Source: an uncultured Chromatiaceae bacterium (GTDB lineage Bacteria > Pseudomonadota > Gammaproteobacteria > Enterobacterales > Alteromonadaceae). From it: a DNA stretch of 42,994 nt. Made by a program: the position numbers and the translations under genes. Position 1 is the stretch's first letter; each line of letters starts with the position of its first letter. A model generated the notes under the pieces. That model worked only from the letters and a program-made list of their open reading frames with translations. It made no database searches and was not told where the DNA came from. Of the stretch, positions 16,153 to 26,300 are shown one piece after another. The stretch covers positions 1-42,994 of the forward strand of contig CALJUX010000062.1 in NCBI GenBank assembly GCA_937978655.1, given 5' to 3'.

Positions 16153-16914
16153 TCAACTCAATAAAAAGTCAGCCGTAATTTTGGCAAAGGCGGCTGGTTT
16201 TTCTGCATGCAGCCAATGGCCGGTGCCTTCGATGACTTTTGCTTTCGCCTGCGGGAACAGCTGGCGGATTGTTGGCTGATGCTCCGGCAACAGATAGTCA
16301 GAATTCCCGCCTTTGATAAATAATACCGGGCCTGGATAAGGGCCTGTGGCTGTGGGAGCCGCCAGCACCTCGTTATAGCGCGCCAGCAGTGCTGGCAGAT
16401 TAAATCGCCAGTGAAAGCCATCGTCGTCTTTATACAGACTTTTCAACAGGAAGGCGCGGGTGCCGGCATCACTGATTGTCAATTGCAGTTCAGAGTCTGC
16501 TTGCCTGCGGTCGATAAGCGTCGTAAGGTCAATCTGACTTAAGGCCTGTAAAATGCCAACATGGCGCGCCTGACTGACGATGGGCGAAATATCCGCCAGC
16601 ACCAGCTTGCTGACACGGGCCGGCTGGCTCAGTGCCAGTTGCATCGCTGCCTTGCCGCCCATGGAATGGCCAAGGACGGCGGCGCACGGAAGCTGCAGCG
16701 CGTCCATGGTTTCGGTCAGATCCTGCGCCATCAGCGCGTAATTCATCTCACTGCTGTGGCCAGAACGGCCGTGGTTGCGTAAATCGATATTGATGATGCG
16801 GAAGCGATCAGCCAATAACCGCGCAATCATACCGAGATTTTCGTAACTGCCGAACAGTCCGTGAATTAATAACAACGGAGTCCCTTGGCCTGTGATGTCG
16901 GTATGTAATATCAT
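16153..16914 (-). CDS. ybfF: YbfF-type alpha/beta-hydrolase esterase
   Basis: A 253-residue cytoplasmic alpha/beta hydrolase. The oxyanion motif HGLFGS is near residue 18, DLRNHGRSGH near 45, the nucleophile elbow GHSMGG near 87-92 with catalytic Ser, and the C-terminal catalytic His in GTGHWLHAEKP. This matches YbfF, a short-chain acyl-thioester/ester hydrolase. The start at 16914 has GAGGAAA at good spacing; 20 upstream codons are open but rich in Arg and Ser and not conserved. It is divergent from seqA, as in E. coli. Confidence 0.93.
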   Translation of the reverse strand: MILHTDITGQGTPLLLIHGLFGSYENLGMIARLLADRFRIINIDLRNHGRSGHSSEMNYALMAQDLTETMDALQLPCAAVLGHSMGGKAAMQLALSQPARVSKLVLADISPIVSQARHVGILQALSQIDLTTLIDRRQADSELQLTISDAGTRAFLLKSLYKDDDGFHWRFNLPALLARYNEVLAAPTATGPYPGPVLFIKGGNSDYLLPEHQPTIRQLFPQAKAKVIEGTGHWLHAEKPAAFAKITADFLLS

Positions 16915-17012
16915 GGATTTCCTCTTGATTCTGCCGCGGGTCTGTCTGCTGGGCTGATTGGCCGTGCCGGACACGCGGGCAATGTCATTCTGGGTCTTTT
17001 AAAGGTAATTAC

Positions 17013-17516
17013 ATGAACACAATCGAAATTGATGACGAGCTTTATCACTTTATTGCCGGCCAGACCCAACGCATTGGCGAAAGTGCCAATGATATTTTGC
17101 GGCGCATTCTACTGAATAAGCAACCGGTTGCCCAGCCATCGGCGGCGGTGCCGGCTGTCGCAGAAAATTCAAAATCCTCACAGAAAGTCTTTGATATTCT
17201 GAGTAAACAGGATTTGCAGGCTGAATTATCTGTGGTGGGCCGTTTTCTGATCATTCTGTCGGCCTTGTCACGGGCGCACAAGCAGGATTTTGCCCAGGTT
17301 CTTGAGATCAAAGGCCGGAACCGGGTGTATTTTGGCCGAAGTGAAGCCGATTTACTGGAAGCGGGCAGCAGCACAAATCCAAAACAAATTCCAAACAGTG
17401 AGTTCTGGGTGATCACCAATTCGAACACCACCCGGAAAAAAATGATGCTGACGGAAGCGGCGTTAAAACTTGGCTACAGCGTTGAAGAAGCAGAAGTTAT
17501 CCGCGATTTTCTTTAA
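17013..17516 (+). CDS. seqA: Replication initiation negative regulator SeqA
   Basis: A 167-residue protein that binds hemimethylated GATC, sequesters oriC and organises new DNA. The N-terminal multimerisation domain (MNTIEIDDELYHFIAGQT, then SANDILRRILL) and the C-terminal DNA-binding domain are both clear. The latter includes GRNRVYFGRSEADLL and NSEFWVITNSNTTRKKMM, where the Asn residues that read GATC lie. It is slightly shorter than E. coli SeqA because the linker is short. RBS AAAGG precedes the start. pgm follows, as in E. coli. Confidence 0.97.
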   Translation: MNTIEIDDELYHFIAGQTQRIGESANDILRRILLNKQPVAQPSAAVPAVAENSKSSQKVFDILSKQDLQAELSVVGRFLIILSALSRAHKQDFAQVLEIKGRNRVYFGRSEADLLEAGSSTNPKQIPNSEFWVITNSNTTRKKMMLTEAALKLGYSVEEAEVIRDFL

Positions 17517-17527
17517 AAAATTGCTGT

Positions 17528-17571
17528 CGGACCCCCTGCGGCAAATGCAAGGCAGGGCCGGCAGCGGTCCG
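17528..17571 (+). repeat. Stem-loop between seqA and pgm
   Basis: CGGACC (17528-17533) pairs with GGTCCG (17566-17571), and inside it CCCTGC (17534-17539) pairs with GCAGGG (17552-17557). There is no T-run. It could modulate read-through from seqA to pgm or stabilise an RNA end. Confidence 0.4.
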
Positions 17572-17598
17572 GGATCATGATTTAAATAAGGACGCGTC

Positions 17599-19266
17599 AT
17601 GTCATTACATCCGTTAGCCGGCCAGCAGGTTCCAAGAGCGATGCTGGAAAATATTCCCCGCCTGTGCAGTCATTATTACACTATCAGTCCGGATCTGACG
17701 GATGCTGCGCAGCGAGTGACGTTCGGGACGTCCGGTCATCGTGGCGTTGCCAGTCTTGGTTCTTTTAACGAGGCGCATATTTTGGCGGTATGCCAGGCGG
17801 TGGCTGAGTATCGCGCTGCGCAGGGGATCTGCGGCCCGATGTTTGTTGGCAAAGATACCCATGCTTTATCTGAACCGGCGTTTCAGTCGGCACTGCAGGT
17901 CCTGATTGCCAACGGTGTCACAGTGAAAGTGCAACAGGGGTTTGGTTTTACGCCGACACCGGTAGTGTCCCACGCCATCCTGAATTTTAACCGCGGCCAA
18001 AGCAACACTTCTGCCAATAACACTTCGCAGGCCGATGGTTTAATTATCACGCCATCACATAATCCGCCGTCGGATGGGGGTATTAAATACAACCCGCCAC
18101 ATGGGGGGCCGGCCGATACGGACGCGACTGGCTGGATTGAACAACGTGCCAATCAGCTCATTGAACAGCGTTTAGCCGGTGTGCAGCGCATGAGTCTCAA
18201 TGAAGCACTGGCAAGTCCGTTGTGCCAAAGTCATGACTATATCAGCGCCTATGTCGAAGATTTACAGCATGTGGTGGATATGGATGCCATCCGCGCGGCG
18301 GGTATTCGCATTGGCGTTGACCCGCTCGGCGGTTCCGGGCTCGAATACTGGCCGGTTATTGCCAAGCGCTATGACCTGAATTTGACGGTCGTGAACGACC
18401 ACATCGACCCGAGTTTTGCTTTTATGCCGCTGGATAAAGACGGCAAAATCCGCATGGATTGCAGCTCGCCCTGGTCGATGGCCAATCTGATCAAACTCAA
18501 AGATGATTTTGATATTGGCATCGGCAATGACGCGGATTTTGACCGTCATGGCATCGTCACCCGAAGCGGTGGCCTGCTCAATCCCAATCATTATCTGGCG
18601 GTGGCGATTGATTATTTGCTGGTGCACCGGCCTATGTGGCCGGCGACAGTGAAAATTGGTAAAACGCTGGTCTCCAGCGCCTTGATTGATCGGGTGGTTG
18701 CCGGTCAGCAACGGTCACTTTATGAAGTGCCGGTTGGCTTTAAATGGTTTGTACCGGGCCTGTTTGATGGCAGCCTCGGCTTTGGCGGTGAAGAGAGCGC
18801 CGGCGCCAGTTTCCTGCGTTTTGATGGCACGGTCTGGTCGACCGACAAAGACGGTTTTATCCTCGGTTTATTAGCGGCAGAAATTTATGCCAAAACCGCA
18901 ATGGACCCGCATCAGCGTTATCTGGCACTCACTGAACAATACGGGGCGCCGCTGTACCGCCGTCTGGATGCTCCAGCGTCGATGGCGCAAAAAGCTGCGC
19001 TGAAAAAACTTGATGTGTCCAGCGTCACGCAAACCACGCTGGCCGGTGATGATATTCTTGCTGTGATGAACCGGGCGCCGGGCAATCAGGCCGATATCGG
19101 CGGCGTCAAAGTCGTCACTGCCAACGGCTGGTTTGCAGCGCGACCATCAGGCACCGAAAACAGCTATAAAATCTATCTGGAGAGTTTTGTCGGCCCGGCG
19201 CACCTCGACGCGCTGGAACAGGATGCCAAAGCCTTCGTGGCTGAGGTGTTCCGTCGCGCGGGCTGA
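17599..19266 (+). CDS. pgm: Phosphoglucomutase (alpha-D-glucose 1,6-bisphosphate dependent)
   Basis: A 555-residue enzyme interconverting glucose-1-phosphate and glucose-6-phosphate, the link between glycogen and glycolysis. TPSHNPPSDGG holds the phosphoserine (Ser153). The metal loop is DADFDRHG, the sugar-binding loop is GGEESAGAS, and the phosphate site is RPSGTENSYKIY. The 131-143 stretch, rich in Asn and Ser, looks like a short insertion relative to E. coli Pgm, moving the catalytic Ser from 146 to 153. It follows seqA and precedes glgP, whose product is its substrate. Confidence 0.97.
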   Translation: MSLHPLAGQQVPRAMLENIPRLCSHYYTISPDLTDAAQRVTFGTSGHRGVASLGSFNEAHILAVCQAVAEYRAAQGICGPMFVGKDTHALSEPAFQSALQVLIANGVTVKVQQGFGFTPTPVVSHAILNFNRGQSNTSANNTSQADGLIITPSHNPPSDGGIKYNPPHGGPADTDATGWIEQRANQLIEQRLAGVQRMSLNEALASPLCQSHDYISAYVEDLQHVVDMDAIRAAGIRIGVDPLGGSGLEYWPVIAKRYDLNLTVVNDHIDPSFAFMPLDKDGKIRMDCSSPWSMANLIKLKDDFDIGIGNDADFDRHGIVTRSGGLLNPNHYLAVAIDYLLVHRPMWPATVKIGKTLVSSALIDRVVAGQQRSLYEVPVGFKWFVPGLFDGSLGFGGEESAGASFLRFDGTVWSTDKDGFILGLLAAEIYAKTAMDPHQRYLALTEQYGAPLYRRLDAPASMAQKAALKKLDVSSVTQTTLAGDDILAVMNRAPGNQADIGGVKVVTANGWFAARPSGTENSYKIYLESFVGPAHLDALEQDAKAFVAEVFRRAG

Positions 19267-19274
19267 TTGTCAAG

Positions 19275-19314
19275 GCTTTGCATTCGTATGTAATTGGGTT
19301 ACAGAATGCAAAGC
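19275..19314 (+). repeat. Long hairpin enclosing a HexR-like dyad
   Basis: GCTTTGCATTC (19275-19285) pairs with GAATGCAAAGC (19304-19314). Inside lies TGTAATTGGGTTACA (19289-19303), itself a near-perfect dyad, so the whole folds into one long hairpin with a 3-nt bulge. It sits just after pgm and lacks a T-run. Confidence 0.6.
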
Positions 19315-19350
19315 AATACCTTTAGTTTCTTGCATTATTACGGTTGATTC

Positions 19351-19365
19351 TGTAATTTTATTACA
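19351..19365. promoter_or_regulatory. Candidate HexR operator upstream of glgP
   Basis: TGTAATTTTATTACA is a perfect 6-3-6 dyad and matches the consensus I recall for HexR, the RpiR-family regulator of central sugar metabolism. It lies about 90 bp before the glgP start. A weaker copy with the same TGTAA-N5-TTACA layout is 62 bp upstream (19289-19303). Confidence 0.65.
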
Positions 19366-19454
19366 TGAATATTTTCGTCTGGACTTTCGAGGTTAATCGA
19401 TTAAGATTCAGAGCAAGCGACGGTCATCGGACCCTAACCAGCTGGAACCAAATT

Positions 19455-21953
19455 ATGAATGCCAACCTTACGACTGCTCCTGCCACCACGGCTGTTGGCC
19501 AGCGGCCAAATGCTATTGAACTGAAAGAACGTATTGTCCGCCATCTGCACAGTACGCTCGGCACTGACGTCAACAAAGCCAGTCCACAAGCCTGGTGGCG
19601 CGCTACCTGTGCCTCGGTCAACGAATATGTGTTTGATGGCCTGCGCAATACCCAGCGCACGCACTATCAGCAAAATACCCGCGCCGTGCATTATTTCAGT
19701 CTGGAATACCTGATGGGCCGGCTGTTCAGCAACAACCTGCACAATCTGGGTTTTTACGAAGAAGCCAAACAGGCACTGCTGGAACTCGGCATTAACATTG
19801 CCGATCTGGAAGAGCAGGAAGAAGACATGGCGCTTGGCAATGGTGGCCTCGGCCGTCTTGCCGCCTGTTTTATCGACTCAATGGCGACGCTGAATTACCC
19901 GGCGATTGGCTATGGCATTCACTACGAACACGGCCTGTTTAAGCAGGAATTTCAGCACGGTATGCAAATCGAGCGGCCGGATTCCTGGCGCGAATATGGT
20001 AATCCGTGGGAGATTTGCCGGCCGGAATCCGCGCAGGAAATTTCCGTCTACGGTTATGTTGAAACCGTGTATGACCTGCAAGGCCGGATGAAAAAAGTCT
20101 GGCATCCGGGTCGCATCATCAAAGCGGTGCCCTGGGATATCCCGGTTGTGGGCTACAACGGCAGCTCAGTCAACGTGCTGCGGCTGTGGGAAAGTCGCGC
20201 CAGTGATTTCTTTAACTGGGACGTATTTAACTCGGGCGGTTATGTCGACGCGGCGCGCGAGAACATCGAAGCCGAAACCATCTCCAAAGTACTGTATCCA
20301 AACGATGAAACTGAAGCGGGCAAAGAGCTGCGTTTAATCCAGCAGTATTTCTTCTGCTCCAGCTCGCTCAAAGACATTATCCGCCGTTACAAACGTGCGC
20401 AAGGCGATGACTGGTCGCAATTCGCCAAACAAGTGGTGATCCAGCTCAACGACACACACCCGACGGTGGCTATCCCGGAACTGATGCGGATTTTAGTCGA
20501 CCGCGCCGAGATGACCTGGGATGACGCCTGGAATATCTGTCAGCATGTTTTCGCCTACACCAACCATACATTACTGCCAGAAGCGCTGGAGCGCTGGCCG
20601 GTGCGGTTATTTGAAAAAGTGTTGCCGCGCCACCTGGAAATTATTTACGAAATCAACCGCCGGTTCCTAGTCGAGCAGGTCGATGTGCGCTGGCCGGGGG
20701 ATGTCGAGAAAAAACGCAAACTGTCGATCATCGAAGAAGGCCATGAGCCGATGGTGCGGATGGGGCATTTGTGTGTGGTCGGTTCGTTCCGTGTCAATGG
20801 TGTCGCAGAAATCCACTCGCAGCTGGTGAAATCTGATCTGTTCCCGGAAATGGTCGCGCTGTGGCCGGATAAATTTACCAATATCACCAACGGCGTCACA
20901 CCACGGCGCTGGTTAAAAGCCTGTAACCCGCGCCTGGCGAAGTTATTGGATAACACCATCGGCACCACCTGGCCCACCGAGCTGACTGAACTGGCTAAGT
21001 TAAAAGCCTTTGCTGATGATCCGGCGATGCAGGATGCCTTCATGGCCATCAAGCAACAGAACAAAGCCGAGCTTGCGAGCGAAGTGAAAAAACTGACCGG
21101 CGTTGATATTGACCCGCATGCCTTGTTTGACGTGCAAATCAAACGCTTGCACGAATACAAACGCCAGCATCTGAATTTGCTGCACATTCTGGCGTTGTAC
21201 CGCCGGATTTTGCAGAACCCGGATTACGACATGGTGCCACGTGTGTTCCTGTTTGGCGCCAAAGCCGCCCCCGGTTATAAACTGGCGAAAGAAATTATCT
21301 ACGCCATTAATAAAATCGCCGACAAAATTAACCACGACAAACGGGTGAAAAACCGCATTAAAGTGGTGTTTATGCCGAATTACCGCGTCAGCCTTGCCGA
21401 AAAAATGATCCCGGCCGCCGATGTGTCTGAGCAAATTTCAACGGCCGGTAAAGAAGCATCCGGTACCGGCAATATGAAACTTGCCCTCAATGGGGCCGTG
21501 ACTGTCGGTACGTTGGATGGCGCTAATATTGAGATCGCCGAAGAAGTCGGGCTTGATAACATCGCGATTTTTGGTCTGACCGTTGATGAGGTGAAAGATC
21601 TGTATCAGCGGGGTTATAACCCATACGACTACTACCTGAATAATCCGGAGCTGAAGGCCATTCTGGATTGGCTGGAAACCGATTATTTCACGCCGGGTAA
21701 ACCGGGTGAGCTTGCGGCGATTAAACGTAGCCTGCTCGAAGGCGGCGACCACTATCTGGTGCTGGCCGATTTTGCCGCTTATTGTGAAGCGCAGCAGAAA
21801 ATTGATGGCTGGTATCGTGACCGCAGTGGCTGGGCGCGTAAAGCCATGCTGAACACGGCGAGCGTGGCGAAATTTAACTCAGATCGTTCGATTGAAGATT
21901 ATGTCGAAAAGGTCTGGCAGCTGCAGCGTTGTGCGGTGACGGTAAAACCCTGA
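19455..21953 (+). CDS. glgP: Glycogen/maltodextrin phosphorylase
   Basis: An 832-residue PLP enzyme that releases glucose-1-phosphate from alpha-1,4-glucans. Motifs in order: HYFSLEYLMGR near 78, GNGGLGRLAACFIDSMATL near 127, QLNDTHPT near 343, KRLHEYKRQ near 567 and EASGTGNMKLALNG with the PLP lysine Lys675. The start at 19455 is chosen because an earlier in-frame ATG (19365) overlaps the HexR-like dyad and adds 30 non-conserved residues. The length fits bacterial GlgP. Its product feeds the Pgm encoded next to it. glgP and malP cannot be firmly separated from sequence alone. Confidence 0.95.
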   Translation: MNANLTTAPATTAVGQRPNAIELKERIVRHLHSTLGTDVNKASPQAWWRATCASVNEYVFDGLRNTQRTHYQQNTRAVHYFSLEYLMGRLFSNNLHNLGFYEEAKQALLELGINIADLEEQEEDMALGNGGLGRLAACFIDSMATLNYPAIGYGIHYEHGLFKQEFQHGMQIERPDSWREYGNPWEICRPESAQEISVYGYVETVYDLQGRMKKVWHPGRIIKAVPWDIPVVGYNGSSVNVLRLWESRASDFFNWDVFNSGGYVDAARENIEAETISKVLYPNDETEAGKELRLIQQYFFCSSSLKDIIRRYKRAQGDDWSQFAKQVVIQLNDTHPTVAIPELMRILVDRAEMTWDDAWNICQHVFAYTNHTLLPEALERWPVRLFEKVLPRHLEIIYEINRRFLVEQVDVRWPGDVEKKRKLSIIEEGHEPMVRMGHLCVVGSFRVNGVAEIHSQLVKSDLFPEMVALWPDKFTNITNGVTPRRWLKACNPRLAKLLDNTIGTTWPTELTELAKLKAFADDPAMQDAFMAIKQQNKAELASEVKKLTGVDIDPHALFDVQIKRLHEYKRQHLNLLHILALYRRILQNPDYDMVPRVFLFGAKAAPGYKLAKEIIYAINKIADKINHDKRVKNRIKVVFMPNYRVSLAEKMIPAADVSEQISTAGKEASGTGNMKLALNGAVTVGTLDGANIEIAEEVGLDNIAIFGLTVDEVKDLYQRGYNPYDYYLNNPELKAILDWLETDYFTPGKPGELAAIKRSLLEGGDHYLVLADFAAYCEAQQKIDGWYRDRSGWARKAMLNTASVAKFNSDRSIEDYVEKVWQLQRCAVTVKP

Positions 21954-21971
21954 TCCATAAGGTTGTATCGT

Positions 21972-21999
21972 GAAAAAGCCCTGGTTTCAGGGCTTTTTC
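21972..21999. terminator. Bidirectional terminator after glgP
   Basis: A perfect 12-bp stem GAAAAAGCCCTG (21972-21983) pairs with 21988-21999 around GTTT. Its A/T-rich ends supply T-runs in both directions. It lies between glgP and the convergent solute-binding gene. Confidence 0.85.
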
Positions 22000-22014
22000 G
22001 TTGCCGTATGTCAC

Positions 22015-22755
22015 TCAGGGTAATTCAGAAAACCACAGGCCTTCGGCATCCAGTTCGCTGATGGCCTGTTCCAGCTGTTTTTTTTGCGCAAACAATACCG
22101 AGTTTTTGCTAAAACCAGCGGACACTTTGGTGTGGGCAAGCCGTAGTGGTGTGATCACCAGCTGCTGATATTCCGGGAAGTTGGCGATGGCAAACTTCAG
22201 ATAATCCAGATCCTCCACCAGTCCCTGCGCCCGATCTTTGAGCACCAGTTCGTTTTTTACCCGGCGCTCGGCCACTTCCAGCGTTTTTTGCCGAAATCGT
22301 GGTTGTTGCAGCAGCTGCATCATCGGTGCGCCCATGTAACTGCCCTGCGTCAGCGCAATAATGCCGGGAAAATCGGTGAGCCTGGCCAGATCATTCAGCT
22401 GTTGCCACTGCGGATCGGCCAGCGTGGTGGCAAATGCCAGTTGTTCCAGATGATGCGGCCGGCTGAACCACAAAAAACTCTCGCGGGCCTGCGTCGGGGT
22501 CAGGTTAAACATCAGGTCCAAATCACCTTGTTGCAGTAAAATTAACGCCCGTGCCCAGGGCACATCATAAAATCGCACCACACAATTCAGTTTCTGCGCC
22601 AGACGCTGCGATAACACCACCCGGCTGCCAAGCCACTCGCCATCCCGCTGATAGGAATAGGGCGGAAAATCACTGACTTGCACCCGCAGCAGACAAGCCT
22701 CAGCTTTCGGCGCGATGACACAAGACAAACCAATCAGTAGCAGGACCCAACGCAT
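22015..22755 (-). CDS. Periplasmic solute-binding-like protein (SBP_bac_3 type)
   Basis: A 246-residue exported protein with a Sec signal (MRWVLLLIGLSCVIAPKAEA) and the two-lobe fold of family 3 solute-binding proteins: LLRVQVSDFPPYSY, then VVLSQRLAQKL, then DLDLMFNLTPTQARESFLWFS. No ABC transporter genes are nearby, so it may be a stand-alone binding or sensor-like protein; many such orphans exist in Alteromonadales. The start at 22755 has TTGGAG upstream and begins directly with the signal peptide; 15 upstream open codons are rejected. The ligand is unknown. Confidence 0.75.
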   Translation of the reverse strand: MRWVLLLIGLSCVIAPKAEACLLRVQVSDFPPYSYQRDGEWLGSRVVLSQRLAQKLNCVVRFYDVPWARALILLQQGDLDLMFNLTPTQARESFLWFSRPHHLEQLAFATTLADPQWQQLNDLARLTDFPGIIALTQGSYMGAPMMQLLQQPRFRQKTLEVAERRVKNELVLKDRAQGLVEDLDYLKFAIANFPEYQQLVITPLRLAHTKVSAGFSKNSVLFAQKKQLEQAISELDAEGLWFSELP

Positions 22756-22931
22756 CTGTGGCTCCAAAAAACAGTACCTGTTCACAGTAAAGCAGAGCAC
22801 TCCTGTGCTGTCAGCCTTTGTTTTATGCGCTGCAGCGATAAACTTTTACATTTTGCGGCTGGTGTTCCGCAGACCAGTCCCCATATCCTGTAAGGGTTTC
22901 AACGTTTATCTGCAGCAGTTTTGAGGTAGTT

Positions 22932-23291
22932 ATGTCTGGTTTTGGTCCAAAAGGTCCGATTTTTATTCAATACAAAGGCGGGCGACCGTCCAGTTGGTTC
23001 AGCCTGGTGCTGCTAATTGCCGGTGGTTTGTTTTTATTAGTGTTTGGCGTCTGGCTGCTGATGATTGTGGCCACCTTGCTGGTGTTGTTGTTGCCTTACC
23101 TGTGGTGGAAAAAGCGCAAACTGATGCGGCAGATGCAGGCACATATGCAGCAGTTCAGCCAGCACCAAACAGGCGCCGAACCGGCCGATATTAATCCGGC
23201 TGCACCAGCGCAAACCCGGCCGCAGCAGCCGGGGGCAAATCCTGGTCTGGTGATTGAAGGCGAAGTGCTGCAAAAGCGGCAGGAAGATTAA
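22932..23291 (+). CDS. Small membrane protein of unknown function
   Basis: A 119-residue protein. The N-terminus is short and Gly/Pro-rich. A hydrophobic region (about residues 22-57) can form two membrane segments, a basic KKRKLMRQMQAHMQQ helix follows, and the tail is Pro/Ala/Gln-rich and probably disordered. GAGGTAG lies before the ATG. It is not recognised. It stands alone between the solute-binding gene and ydiJ, and a low-complexity tail like this gives little hint of function. Confidence 0.65.
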   Translation: MSGFGPKGPIFIQYKGGRPSSWFSLVLLIAGGLFLLVFGVWLLMIVATLLVLLLPYLWWKKRKLMRQMQAHMQQFSQHQTGAEPADINPAAPAQTRPQQPGANPGLVIEGEVLQKRQED

Positions 23292-23381
23292 GAAAACTCT
23301 GTTTGAACAGCCAAATCGGTCTTAATTGCCCGACAGGCCGGTGATATACTCGGGCTCCCTTTGTCTTCAGTTTTCAGTGTC

Positions 23382-26300
23382 ATGATCCCGAAGTTAAGTC
23401 CAGAACAGGTGTTGGCCCCGGCAGTTGCACAGTACTGTGCCAGTCTGCAACAGGCCGGTTTTCAGGGTGATATCGAAACCAGTTATGCGTCGCGTTTAGC
23501 GGTCGCGACTGACAACAGCGTGTATCAGGCGCTGCCGCAAGCGGTGTTACTGCCGCGTCATCAGCAGGATGTTGAATTATTAACCCGGCTGGCCAGTGAA
23601 CCGCGTTTTTCAGCGTTAAAATTCGCGCCACGCGGTGGCGGCACCGGTACGAACGGGCAGGCGTTAACCGAACATCTGGTCGTCGATTTATCCCGGCATA
23701 TGCGTACTATCCTGCAGTTTGACCCGGTCAAACGCCAGGTGCGGGTGCAGGCAGGGGTGATTAAAGATCAGCTCAATGCCTTTTTAGCGCCCCATGGCTT
23801 TTTCTTCGCACCGGACCTCTCCACGTCAAACCGCGCCACTATCGGCGGCATGATCAACACCGACGCTTCAGGTCAGGGCTCGCTGGTGTATGGCAAAACC
23901 AGTGACCATGTGCTGGCGCTGACCACAGTGCTGGCGGATGGCTCTGTGCTGGAAACCGCGCCGATGCCGGTGGCGGCGGCTGCCGACCAGGCGCAGCTGG
24001 ACACGCCGCAAGGGCGGATTTACCGCCAGGTGTTGCAGACCTGCCGCGATTTTCGCCCTGAGATCCTGGCAAAATTCCCGCGCCTGAACCGGTTTTTAAC
24101 CGGTTATGACCTCGAGCATGTATTTAATGCTGATTTAACTGAATTTGACCTTGGCCGCGTCATCACCGGCTCTGAAGGCTCACTCGGTTTTGTCACGGAA
24201 GCATTGCTGAATGTCACGCCGATTGCGCGGCATAAATGTCTGGTCAACGTCAAATATGACAGTTTTGAGAGTGCGCTGCGTAACGCGCCTTTCCTGGTGG
24301 CGGCCAATGCCACTTCGGTAGAAACCGTTGACAGCAAAGTGCTGGATCTGGCGCGCCAGGACATTATCTGGCATCAGGTCAAAGCCTATATTGAAGATGT
24401 GCCGGATAAAACCATGCTCGGCCTTAATATGGTTGAGTTTAATGATGAAGACGACGCCGGCATGGCGCACAAAGTGGCAACACTGGAAGCGCGGCTGCAG
24501 GAAGCGGTCGCGACCGGGCAAAGTGGCATTATCGGCTACCAGCTGACGTCCGATCCCAAAGCTATTTTGCAGATTTATGCGATGCGTAAAAAAGCGGTGG
24601 GGCTTTTAGGCAATGCCAAAGGCGCGCAAAAGCCGCTGCCATTTACTGAAGATACCGCGGTACCGCCAGAAAATCTGGCTGATTTTATTATGGAATTTCG
24701 AGCTTTGCTCGACAGCCACGGCCTGAGCTATGGCATGTTTGGCCATGTCGATGCCGGGGTGTTGCACGTGCGTCCGGCACTGGATTTATGTGATCCGCTG
24801 CAGGAACAGCTGCTGCGGACTATTTCTGACCAGGTGGTGGCGCTGACTGCCAAATACGGCGGTTTGATGTGGGGCGAACATGGTAAAGGCTATCGCAGCG
24901 AATATGGCCCGGCCTTTTTTGGCGACACGCTGTTTGCAGAGCTGCGCAAAATCAAAGGTGTATTTGACCCGTTAAACCGGATGAACCCCGGTAAAATCTG
25001 TACGCCCTGGCAAAGTCAGGATTTACTCGTCAGCGTCGATGGCCAAAAACGCGCTTATTTTGACCGGCAAATTCCAACGGCAGTGCGGCAGAGTTTTGAC
25101 GCCGCCACCAGCTGTAACGGCAATGGCCTGTGTTTTAACTATGAAGAAAACTCACCGATGTGCCCGTCCAGTAAAGTCAGCAAAGACCGCCGCCATAGCC
25201 CGAAAGGCCGGGCTGGCCTGATGCGCGAATGGCTGCGGCTGATGCAAAATCAGGGCGTGGACGTGCTGGCGCAAGAGCAGCAATTGCTGCAGGCAAGCAC
25301 TGGCCCTGCGGGTTTACTGCAAAAAGTACAAAATACTGTTGGTAAATGGCGCGGCGAAGCCGATTTTTCGCATGAAGTGATGGAGGCGATGGAAGGTTGT
25401 CTGGCTTGTAAAGCCTGCGCCGGCCAGTGTCCGATTAAAGTCGATGTGCCGTCGTTTCGCGCGCGTTTTATTCAGCTCTATCACAGCCGCTATTTACGTC
25501 CGCTCAAGGATTATATTGTCGGCAATATTGAGCGTTCGGCGCCGTTATTGGCTAAAGCGCCGGGTTTGGTCAATGGCGTGGTGAAACTGGCGCCGGTTGC
25601 CTGGTTGCTGAAAAAAGCGGTGGGTTATGTCGATACGCCGTTGTTATCGACGCCGGTGCTGGCTACACGGGTGCAGCAATATCGCCGCTTTGATTTAGCC
25701 GCTTTACAGGCCTTGCCTGCCGAGGAGCGGGCCAAATTAGTGCTGTTGGTGCAAGACCCTTTTACCAGTTTCTATGAGGCAGATTTGGTAGCGGATGCGA
25801 TGGCACTGCTGCATAAACTCGGCTTCGACCCGGTGTTGTTGCCGTTTTTACCCAATGGCAAACCGCAGCACGTCAAAGGCTTTTTGCGTGAATTTGCCAC
25901 AACAGCACAAAACGCCAGCGAGTTTTTACAACAGGTAAGCGGGCTTGGCGCGCCGTTGCTGGGGCTTGATGCGTCTTTAGTGCTGGTATACCGCGATGAA
26001 TATGTCAAAGCGCTCGGCAGTGCGCGTGGCGATTATCAGGTCAGTTTGCTGCATGAATGGTTGGTTGGTCAGCCACTGCCGTCGCTGCAAAGTTCTGGCA
26101 GCTTTAAGCTGCTGGCGCACTGTACGGAAAAAACCGCGCTGCCGGCCACGGAAAAAAGCTGGCAGCAGATTTTTCAGCAGGCCGGCGTGTCGTTACAAGT
26201 GGTTGCTACCGGCTGTTGTGGTATGGCCGGTACTTATGGTCATGAAGCGCAGAATCAGGCCAATAGCCGCGCTTTGTATGACTTAAGCTGGGCAGGTCCG

